Shown here: positions 1-5,884 of the stretch, one piece after another | Layout of the letters: each line of letters starts with the position of its first letter | Numbering within the stretch: the first letter of the stretch is position 1 | NCBI GenBank assembly: GCA_002168015.1 | Contig: NHCX01000081.1 | Span: 5,616-11,886, forward strand | Reading direction: 5' to 3' | Origin: Verrucomicrobia bacterium TMED44 | Lineage (GTDB): Bacteria > Verrucomicrobiota > Verrucomicrobiia > Opitutales > Seribacteraceae | DNA length: 6,271 nucleotides | The notes under the pieces: model-generated | What the model was told of the DNA's origin: nothing | Database searches by the model: none | Seen by the model: only the letters and a program-made list of their open reading frames with translations | Translations under genes and position numbers: made by a program

Positions 1-2369
1 CCCTCCAAGCCGGCAGCCCAAATAAAACGTGGAGTCGAAAAACCAAGATGTTTCAGCGTTTGCCAGGTCTGCGTGGATTCATCAAAGATCGAGAGTAATC
101 CAAGGAGCAACCCGGCAAAAGCAACCGCCAGCCCAATTAAACTCAGTGCATTGGTTGCCTGAAAAGTCTGCTCAAAAATACCCAGGGCCACATCCCTCAA
201 TTCCCTCTCGTTTCGCACATCCAATCCAGGATATGCTATTCGTAGACGGTCCCGTGTTTCCTGTAACTTCGATAAATCCTTGAGGTAAAGGCTTACATTG
301 ATGGGTCTGTCCGACCCCGTCCACTCCGTCCATACCTTCGAGGAAATAGCGGCCATCCCAAACTCATTTCCATAATCGCAGAAGATTCCAAACGGGGAAA
401 CTTTTTGCAAACCGGACGGAGTTTCCAATTCCACAACTCCACCCGTTAAGACATCAAAACGACGGGCAAAAGTCTCACTTATTAAAGCCGGTTCTGCCCC
501 GTCCTCCACTTTCAGGGAACCCGGGGTCTTCAGCCAAATTTGGCGGGACTCATCACTCCAATGCTTCATATCTACACCTGCCAGCACCGTCACCCCCTTG
601 GGCGGTTTGGCATAGCAGATGCGCATCACATCCGCATATTTTATGTTAGGATCTGTTAAAAGTTCATCCATCAATTTGGGATCAATCCCGTTGACAGTGC
701 CTGCTCCGGTCACCCCGCTCTCCGAGATGTAAAGATCCGCTTGGAAACGGACATCAAACCATTCCTCAATGGTATCCCGGAAACTATCAATCATTTGAAA
801 CATTCCCGTCACCATGCTTACCGCTACCACCAAGCCCGCCACTGCCAGACGGTGACGACTCGAACCGTCCCGCAGCCGGCTACTTGCCAGACGGGCCACA
901 GGACCCGTGCAAAATGGACGCACCCACCCCGCGAGTAACACCAATACATGCCCCGACAACAAAGCGGCTCCCAGGATCCAACAGCCTGCGGCGAGAAAAC
1001 CACCCACTGGCATATTCGAACCTGCCTGCATCACATAAGGAGGAAATAACAGGGCAATTCCACCAAGCAAAAGAAGACCCAATCCAATTTTTGGATTTCG
1101 GAGCCAGAAAAAACCAGGTGACCAGTCCCCTCTAGCTAAAACTTGAGCGGGAGGGGTTTGCGTGGCATCACGGGCAGGCAACCAGCCCGCGAGCAGACTA
1201 AACCCTAAACCCAGAACCATCCCGACCAAAACATCTACAGATGTCAGGTTTAAAGCTTCCACCGAAGTGGCAAAGTAAAGAGCATTTACCGTATCTGCAA
1301 GCATACCCACGGCCCCCAAAGCTAAAAGCTGACCGACGCCCACCCCGGCAAACGAACCCAATAGCCCCAAGACAAAGGCTTCCAACAGGTAGGTAATAAA
1401 TAGCACAGAGCCGTCCACGCCCAAAGAACGAAGCGTGGCAATTTCTGCCCGCCGGCGAACCACCGCAGCGTCGAGGGCCTGTAAAATCAGGTACGCCCCG
1501 ACCAGTATTGCGATTAAGGAAAGAATTGTCAGGTTTAACCGAAAGGCAGCGGTCATTGCTGCCCGGTCAGCAGCCCGGTTTTGAGTTGGGGATAAGTTTA
1601 AGTTCTCAGGTAATTCTTTGCGCAATCGATTTTCAATCCTAGCCAGATAGGCCGAGTCCTCCCTTCGGTCCAATTGGGAGATGACCACCTCCACTCGATT
1701 TAACTCTCCCGTCCGGCTCAAAAGCGATTGAACCGTGGGCAGGTCCGCCAGCACAAGATCATCAGGAAGATTACCATCCGGATCATTCAAAATCATTCGG
1801 ACCTTCATTTTACCCAAGCGGCCACTCGCCAGAAAAGTAATATCATCCCCCACCTTCACCTCAAGTAGATCCGCTACTTTTTGCCCAACCCATACCTCAT
1901 TCTCACTCCCCAGCCAGTCATACCAGTTGGCATCTTCATCTGAAAACTTAAGTCCCTCCTGTGCCAAAGTTGGCAGGTTACCCAATGCAATCAGGTCTAA
2001 GCCAATGAGCCTAAGTTGCTTCTTGGCCACAGTCCCCTGTTCCACTGCAGTCACTGATCCCTCAATAACAGGGACCAGGTGCCAGTCCGGGTCGAGGCTC
2101 AGTCGATCCAGTTTGATCAGGTCTTCCTCTTGCAGCCTTTGCACCGGAGATTCAATCAGAAAATCGCTCTGCCCGGATACTGCCTGATTAAAAAGACCAA
2201 AGTTTGCAGAGGCTGAACGACTTGCTTGGCGAATGCCGTTGAAGGCTCCCACTCCGACCGCTACAATTCCCAGAAGCAGGAAGTAATGCCCCATTTTGCT
2301 TCGCCAATGACGGAATGTCATCCGTGTAAGCAACAACCACACTAATTGGAAACGGGACTGCAAAGGCAT
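1..2369 (-). CDS. FtsX-type ABC transporter permease, YbbP/LolC-like (3' end beyond left edge)
   Basis: Reading the minus strand from ATG at 2369 gives an uninterrupted frame of 789 codons that leaves the window at base 1, so the C-terminus is missing. TM1 lies at about residues 28-46 and is followed by a large extracytoplasmic region (about 50-270). A first FtsX-like membrane module comes at about 274-395, with the typical RRRAEIATLRSLG cytoplasmic loop. Two or more hydrophobic segments follow at about 424-484, then another TM at about 507-525 and a second extracytoplasmic domain. A TM near 739-757 leads into TWQTLKHLGFS, the equivalent loop of the second FtsX module. This duplicated layout matches YbbP-like permeases of about 800-860 residues, so roughly two helices are missing. 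An AGGA sits 7 bases before the ATG, only 4 bases after the ATPase stop, indicating translational coupling. Such permeases usually move lipids, lipoproteins or other hydrophobic compounds out of the inner membrane. The substrate here is unknown. Confidence 0.9.
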   Translation of the reverse strand, partial: MPLQSRFQLVWLLLTRMTFRHWRSKMGHYFLLLGIVAVGVGAFNGIRQASRSASANFGLFNQAVSGQSDFLIESPVQRLQEEDLIKLDRLSLDPDWHLVPVIEGSVTAVEQGTVAKKQLRLIGLDLIALGNLPTLAQEGLKFSDEDANWYDWLGSENEVWVGQKVADLLEVKVGDDITFLASGRLGKMKVRMILNDPDGNLPDDLVLADLPTVQSLLSRTGELNRVEVVISQLDRREDSAYLARIENRLRKELPENLNLSPTQNRAADRAAMTAAFRLNLTILSLIAILVGAYLILQALDAAVVRRRAEIATLRSLGVDGSVLFITYLLEAFVLGLLGSFAGVGVGQLLALGAVGMLADTVNALYFATSVEALNLTSVDVLVGMVLGLGFSLLAGWLPARDATQTPPAQVLARGDWSPGFFWLRNPKIGLGLLLLGGIALLFPPYVMQAGSNMPVGGFLAAGCWILGAALLSGHVLVLLAGWVRPFCTGPVARLASSRLRDGSSRHRLAVAGLVVAVSMVTGMFQMIDSFRDTIEEWFDVRFQADLYISESGVTGAGTVNGIDPKLMDELLTDPNIKYADVMRICYAKPPKGVTVLAGVDMKHWSDESRQIWLKTPGSLKVEDGAEPALISETFARRFDVLTGGVVELETPSGLQKVSPFGIFCDYGNEFGMAAISSKVWTEWTGSDRPINVSLYLKDLSKLQETRDRLRIAYPGLDVRNERELRDVALGIFEQTFQATNALSLIGLAVAFAGLLLGLLSIFDESTQTWQTLKHLGFSTPRFIWAAGLE

Positions 2370-2373
2370 TAGA

Positions 2374-3066
2374 TTATCCTGCAAGAAGGGAACCATCCTT
2401 CATTGTGATCATCCGGTCACAGATACGGGTCGATTCATGGTCATGCGTAACGAGAAGAAGAGCCACTTTAAGTTCCGCAGATAAAGACTTGAGCAATTCC
2501 AAAACCTGGCTACCAGATTCGGTATCCAAACTACCGGTGGGTTCATCTGCCAATACCAACCTGGGATGATGCACAAGCGCCCGTGCGATGGCTACCCGCT
2601 GTCTCTCACCTCCACTCAGAGCGTTTGGTAAATGATCCATGCGGTGGCTCAATCCAACTTGTTCGAATAGATCCGTCACCCGTTTGCTTCTCTGCTCTTT
2701 GGACATCCCCACCAATTGGGCCGCAAATTCCACATTTTCAAATGCGTTCAAAGTCGGTAATAAATGAAAAGATTGAAAGACATAGCCCATATTCTCCCTT
2801 CTTAACTTTTCTAATTCACCACGCTTTAAACCCGATAAATCCTCGCCTCCTACCTGAATAGTGCCGGCATCCAGAGGCTCAATTCCACAAATGCAGTTTA
2901 GCAATGTAGATTTCCCACTCCCGCTGGGCCCCATCAGGGCCACTCGTTCACCCGCAAGGATTTTAAGATCGATCCCCCTGAGCACATCCACATCTCCAAA
3001 TGACTTTCGGGCAGCACCTACCCTAAGGGCAACTTGCTCTTCTTGGTCTATTATTTTCTCATTCAA
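2374..3066 (-). CDS. ABC transporter ATP-binding protein, LolD/MacB/YbbA type
   Basis: This is the cytoplasmic ATPase that should power the adjoining FtsX-type permease. All nucleotide-binding motifs are intact. Numbered from the TTG at 3066 (230 residues), they are Walker A GPSGSGKS at about 46-53, Q-loop VFQSFHLLP with Q98, signature LSGGE at about 150-154, Walker B LVLADEP at about 170-176, D-loop GSLD, and switch His in THD (H208). The short length and the TLNAFENVEF segment after the Q-loop are typical of the LolD/MacB/YbbA branch. The start is uncertain because no in-frame ATG exists upstream of Walker A. The frame can begin at TTG 3117 (247 residues), which adds an unusual hydrophobic stretch, or at TTG 3066, which gives the family's usual length. 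I prefer 3066, although it has no clear Shine-Dalgarno sequence. The gene ends in TAA 4 bases before the permease and is probably the first gene of the operon. Confidence 0.93.
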   Translation of the reverse strand: MNEKIIDQEEQVALRVGAARKSFGDVDVLRGIDLKILAGERVALMGPSGSGKSTLLNCICGIEPLDAGTIQVGGEDLSGLKRGELEKLRRENMGYVFQSFHLLPTLNAFENVEFAAQLVGMSKEQRSKRVTDLFEQVGLSHRMDHLPNALSGGERQRVAIARALVHHPRLVLADEPTGSLDTESGSQVLELLKSLSAELKVALLLVTHDHESTRICDRMITMKDGSLLAG

Positions 3067-3117
3067 GTAGATAATGATATGAAAAATTGATAAAAGCCCA
3101 AGACGAACCCGACCCAA

Positions 3118-3383
3118 CCCATGAATCCACTCAATACTTCAGGTGTTAGACTTGCTTGGAAATCTCTTACTCGCAAGGCCAGCGGAGATAATTGCCTTAC
3201 CCGAATAATTTTATAAAACTGATCTTTTAACCATCCTATTGGCAAGCATATCCTAAGAATGTTTATTCACAGGTCTTGCCTTTTATCTCAACTTAAAAAT
3301 CCATTACCAGATCAATTGACTTCCTCGAAAACTAGTGTTTGGTTAATAACTTAATAATATACCATGGTAAAAAAATACTAAAA
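3118..3383. promoter_or_regulatory. divergent intergenic region, putative promoters for both directions
   Basis: This AT-rich stretch separates the minus-strand ABC operon from the plus-strand esterase, so promoters for both should lie here. A perfect TTTTATAAAA palindrome at 3209-3218 could serve as a -10 element, including for the minus strand. A TTGACT at 3316-3321 resembles a plus-strand -35 box, but no good -10 follows at 16-18 bases; the nearest AT-rich elements (TTAATA, TAATAT at about 3343-3360) are too far downstream. No convincing operator repeat, riboswitch or RNA gene was recognised. A minus-strand open frame of 60 codons (3063-3245) crosses part of the region and is judged probably non-coding. 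These promoter elements are weak matches read by eye. Confidence 0.3.
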
Positions 3384-4505
3384 ATGCGTTTTTTGACTCC
3401 ACTCCTTTTACTTTGCACTATCGGGCTATCCGGTGCCAGCACACCCTCAAGTTGGAATTGGCACCAGCAGTTCCCATGGGTCTACAGTGACGCAGAATCT
3501 GATTGGCACTACTGGCACGCTGGAACAGATGGCAAGTTTTACCTCTGGAAAAGTAAGGAAAAGACCTGGTATCTATTTGACAGCACCTATTCAAAGTGGA
3601 TCTCCACGGTATACAGTTCCACAAATTCCTCCGACAAAGACGATAGTGGCTGGGACTGGTCGAAGGATGACTCAAAAGGAGACTCCAGTGCTGACGCCTC
3701 CACTATTCTATCCCTATCTCTTTCTCACGGCGGACTCACCCGGACCTACCTTCTCTATGTGCCCTCCTCCTACGACGGAAAAACACAGCTACCTCTGCTA
3801 TTTAATTTTCACGGATTTGGGGGTACTTCGAGTGGGCACATGTATGCATCGGATATGCGTTCCCTTGCCGACCAAGAAAACTTCATCCTCGTTTATCCGC
3901 AGGGTTCTTCCCTGGACGGTTATAGTCATTGGAACGCCGCCCTAGCCGGAGGAGATAACAAAAGTGTCGCAGACGATGTCGGTTTTTTCGAGGCAATGAT
4001 TACCTCGATCTCATCCAGCTACCAGGTTGATCCCAACCGTATTTATGCCTGCGGCTACTCCAACGGTGGATTCTTTTCCTATTTTCTGGCCGGACACAAA
4101 AGTGATGTCGTGGCCGCGGTTGGTTCGGTTTCTGGCACCATGCTCGATGGCAACCCGACCCCCGCTAACCCAGTACCCACAATCAACCTGCACGGAACAT
4201 CTGACTCAACTGTGCCCTACACCGGGAATTCTGCCTACACCGCTATTCCTTCGGTTGCTTCCTATTGGGCCAGTCAGAACGGAGCTGGTGCCTCCCCCGT
4301 TACCACCAACCTGTCATCCGGAAGTACCTCCGTTGAAAAGTCCACTTATTCCGACACCAACGGTACGGTTTGGGTCGAACATTACAAAGTTGTCGGCGGT
4401 GGACATGTTTGGCTCGACCTTGATATTAACGGATCCAATACCAATCAATTAATCTGGGACTTTTTTAAACGACATGCACTGAACGGACCCCGTAGCAGTC
4501 CTTAA
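3384..4505 (+). CDS. secreted alpha/beta-hydrolase esterase (PHB depolymerase / feruloyl esterase, LpqC-like)
   Basis: The 373-residue protein is probably exported and hydrolyses ester bonds. The ATG at 3384 is chosen because a signal peptide begins exactly there (MRFLTPLLLLCTIGLSGAS, cleavage near residue 19). The frame can extend to TTG 3339, but that would place a charged extension before the signal. Residues 24-72 form an aromatic-rich module. Residues about 78-106 are an Asp/Ser/Lys-rich linker, and the catalytic domain starts at about 107. The catalytic domain shows an oxyanion-region FNFHGFGG (about 141-147), nucleophile Ser226 in GYSNGG, probable acid Asp274 in HGTSDSTVPY, and probable base His341 in GGGHVW. 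This pattern is typical of the polyhydroxybutyrate depolymerase/CE1 feruloyl or acetylxylan esterase group; the actual substrate (polyester, feruloylated or acetylated polysaccharide) cannot be told. No Shine-Dalgarno sequence precedes the ATG, only A-rich sequence. No C-terminal sorting signal is visible. The gene is divergent from the ABC operon and lies 73 bases ahead of the next gene. Confidence 0.9.
   Translation: MRFLTPLLLLCTIGLSGASTPSSWNWHQQFPWVYSDAESDWHYWHAGTDGKFYLWKSKEKTWYLFDSTYSKWISTVYSSTNSSDKDDSGWDWSKDDSKGDSSADASTILSLSLSHGGLTRTYLLYVPSSYDGKTQLPLLFNFHGFGGTSSGHMYASDMRSLADQENFILVYPQGSSLDGYSHWNAALAGGDNKSVADDVGFFEAMITSISSSYQVDPNRIYACGYSNGGFFSYFLAGHKSDVVAAVGSVSGTMLDGNPTPANPVPTINLHGTSDSTVPYTGNSAYTAIPSVASYWASQNGAGASPVTTNLSSGSTSVEKSTYSDTNGTVWVEHYKVVGGGHVWLDLDINGSNTNQLIWDFFKRHALNGPRSSP
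3453..3599 (+). other. aromatic-rich N-terminal module within the esterase
   Basis: This segment encodes residues 24-72 of the esterase. Of its 49 residues, 16 are aromatic: 8 Trp, 5 Tyr and 3 Phe. They are arranged in short runs such as WNW, FPWVYS, DWHYWHAG, KFYLW, TWYLF and SKWIS. From memory, similar FPWVYS/GWYY-type repeats occur in many exported proteins of Verrucomicrobia (Opitutae), usually near the C-terminus. Here the module sits directly after the signal peptide. Its surface-aromatic composition suggests carbohydrate or cell-envelope binding, but that role is inference. Confidence 0.6.
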
Positions 4506-4523
4506 CTTTAGAAGGTAAAGAGT

Positions 4524-4535
4524 CGCCTGCAGGCG
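4524..4535. repeat. perfect 12-bp palindrome CGCCTGCAGGCG
   Basis: A GC-rich, perfectly self-complementary 12-mer lies 19 bases after the esterase stop and 43 bases before the next gene, in otherwise AT-leaning sequence. As RNA it could fold only a 4-bp stem with a TGCA loop, and no T-run follows, so it is a poor intrinsic terminator. It could be a protein-binding site or chance. Confidence 0.4.
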
Positions 4536-4578
4536 TAGTTTGCCCCATGATGTAATGCAAGTATGCTAGGAAGGGTAA

Positions 4579-4860
4579 ATGAATCCTAAACATTCTAAAT
4601 TTCCAGTTACCCGGGTTAAAAAGCCGGAACCTTCCAAAGATAGCCCAGATTGGATCATTTGGGCTGCTTGGGCAGATCGGATTACCTTCGAAGAGATTCG
4701 TAAGGTCACCGGGCTCACCGAGAGCAAAGTGATCGCCCAGATGAGAAAATCGCTTAAGCCCTCAAGTTTTCGCTTGTGGCGCAAACGAGCTTCGACTCAG
4801 AGCATTAAGCATCAAAAACTTTTTCACCACCGGAGGAATGCCTCCAGAGCAGAATTTTAA
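4579..4860 (+). CDS. TIGR03643 / DUF2805 family small protein
   Basis: This is a 93-residue basic cytoplasmic protein. The central segment, residues about 24-70, has the pattern I associate with the TIGR03643/DUF2805 family: WIIWAAWADRITFEEI, then GLTESKVIAQMRKSLKPSS, then FRLWRKR. The family is widespread in bacteria and has no established function. The middle resembles a helix-turn-helix arrangement (TFEEIRKVTGLTESKVIAQM), so nucleic-acid binding is possible but inferred. The variable N-terminus (Lys/Pro-rich, residues 1-20) and the basic C-terminus (His/Arg-rich, about 75-93) support that idea only weakly. The start is well defined: AGGAAGG at 4568-4574 is the best Shine-Dalgarno sequence in the window and lies 4-7 bases before the ATG. 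It follows the esterase by 73 bases and may share its transcript or have its own promoter. It ends in TAA directly before a convergent terminator. No truncation is apparent. Confidence 0.85.
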   Translation: MNPKHSKFPVTRVKKPEPSKDSPDWIIWAAWADRITFEEIRKVTGLTESKVIAQMRKSLKPSSFRLWRKRASTQSIKHQKLFHHRRNASRAEF

Positions 4861-4893
4861 AAAAAACCCAGCTGTCCGTTCAGACAGCTTTAT
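4859..4893. terminator. bidirectional intrinsic terminator between convergent genes
   Basis: A 7-bp perfect stem, AGCTGTC (4870-4876) and GACAGCT (4883-4889), encloses a 6-base loop. On the plus strand it is followed by TTATTCATTTCTTTT. On the minus strand it is followed by GGG and then eight T (complement of 4866-4859). It therefore suits both the DUF2805 gene (plus) and the exported-protein gene (minus). The stem includes the last codons (GCT GTC) of the minus-strand gene, and the minus-strand TGA lies in the loop at 4880-4882. Confidence 0.7.
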
Positions 4894-5791
4894 TCATTTC
4901 TTTTTCAATTCGCTCAATAATCAACGAGTTTGAAATTTCAATTTCGATCCGGATTGTTCTGCCTTCATGAATCACTTGGTAACCTTCCAATAATCCTTCC
5001 ATTCGTTTGTTACCTTTCGCTTTCATTTCCATCATCGTCATCCCTCCCCGGATCATATTTGCCATGGGTTCAGCAGCTTCGATCGAATTTGTGTGCACCA
5101 GTCCGATTATTTTAAGCCCACCAGCTTGATCTCCAATCACCATTCCACAGGAGTCGATTTTATCTGCCATCATCCTTCCCCATTGATCCAGTTCAGTCAC
5201 TTCCTTGGCTCCCTTCATATTGGCAAAAAAGACAAATCCCGGATTATCCAGTAAATGAGTAAGAGATTCAAGAATCGGATGACTTCTCGAACCACTCGCT
5301 TTTCCATTCGCTAACTGAATGCCCTCAGAAACATAATCACGATCTGGTCCAAAAACGATCTTCCCTTTTTTGAGCACACTAAATGCCATGGGACGCCTTC
5401 CTTTATCAGTCGAGAAAATGGTTTTTTTTCCCACTTTTGTTTCTTGAATATATTCCCGTGTTCTGGTGACTTCAGTAACAATGGATGCATCCACTCCGCC
5501 TTCCAGGATCCCGATTCCCTTATGCTTTTCTCCGGTGCCAAACAGGGTAAAGTTTGAGACCCCCATCAAATCAACCCCAAACTTTTTCTGTAAGCCTCTC
5601 ATCTTTTCCTCCAGCGCAGGAATTTTTTCTAATGAATCCTCAAGAAAGGAACCAATCTCTGAACTTCTCATTGATTCAAAATCCATATGCATAATCCAAT
5701 TGGAGCTATCGGACACTTTTTTTAAGTCCAATTGTTTAGCGTCTAGAAAAAATGTCAGGCTTAGGGCGGATACAAATAAAAGATATTTCAT
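4880..5791 (-). CDS. exported protein of unknown function
   Basis: A 303-residue protein starts at ATG 5791 with a clear signal peptide, MKYLLFVSALSLTFFLDA, and probable cleavage before KQLDL. An upstream in-frame ATG at 5818 would add nine residues (MLLKNHIYI) and has an AGG close before it, so it remains possible; 5791 has no Shine-Dalgarno sequence. The mature part has no further membrane segment. It shows SNWIMHMDFESMRSSEIGSFL near its start, then VDLMGVSNFTLFGTG, GIGILEGGVD, KKGKIVFGPDRDYV and GFVFFANMKGAKE. From memory, this order of short motifs (W-hydrophobic-H-x-D near the N-terminus, a LFG/LYG strand, a GKIVFG strand) recurs in uncharacterised exported proteins of Verrucomicrobia and Planctomycetes. 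Residues about 243-264 are strikingly Met-rich (seven Met). I assign no biochemical role. It lies downstream of, and on the same strand as, the broken propeller gene, and ends in TGA inside the shared terminator hairpin. Confidence 0.85.
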   Translation of the reverse strand: MKYLLFVSALSLTFFLDAKQLDLKKVSDSSNWIMHMDFESMRSSEIGSFLEDSLEKIPALEEKMRGLQKKFGVDLMGVSNFTLFGTGEKHKGIGILEGGVDASIVTEVTRTREYIQETKVGKKTIFSTDKGRRPMAFSVLKKGKIVFGPDRDYVSEGIQLANGKASGSRSHPILESLTHLLDNPGFVFFANMKGAKEVTELDQWGRMMADKIDSCGMVIGDQAGGLKIIGLVHTNSIEAAEPMANMIRGGMTMMEMKAKGNKRMEGLLEGYQVIHEGRTIRIEIEISNSLIIERIEKEMNKAV

Positions 5792-5825
5792 GATATAAAT
5801 GTGATTTTTTAAAAGCATCCTACCT

Positions 5826-5848
5826 AAAAACTGAAATGTCGAGTTTTT
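5826..5848. repeat. AT-rich inverted repeat, possible weak terminator or regulatory hairpin
   Basis: AAAAACT (5826-5832) and AGTTTTT (5842-5848) form a perfect 7-bp stem with a 9-base loop in the 93-base gap between the broken propeller gene and the exported-protein gene. On the minus strand the 3' arm ends in a run of five T. It could act as a weak terminator for the propeller transcript or as a 5' leader element of the next gene. The low GC content of the stem makes either role uncertain. Confidence 0.35.
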
Positions 5849-5884
5849 ACTCAGTCCATTTCCAGTATGATTATATGCAGGTTT

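Noticed and set aside
1735..2187. 150-codon open frame on the plus strand
   Set aside because: It lies antisense to the permease, whose frame is continuous and shows clear domain structure. The Ser/Arg/Pro-rich translation is typical of a shadow frame.
3361..3368. ACCATGGT palindrome upstream of the esterase start
   Set aside because: An 8-bp palindrome is expected by chance in a window of this size and has no supporting context.
3339..3383. Extension of the esterase to a TTG start at 3339
   Set aside because: It would place 15 residues, including several Lys, before a well-formed signal peptide. ATG 3384 gives a standard signal sequence.
3433..3945. 170-codon open frame on the plus strand inside the esterase gene
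   Set aside because: It is out of frame with the esterase, which has a signal peptide and catalytic triad. The alternative translation shows no domain pattern.
4832..4845. GGAGG-AATG-CCTCC hairpin with a Shine-Dalgarno-like GGAGG next to ATG, near the end of the DUF2805 gene
   Set aside because: The ATG is only one base from GGAGG, too close for initiation. The frame it opens encodes about 30 residues antisense to the next gene with no recognisable content. The short stem sits within coding sequence.
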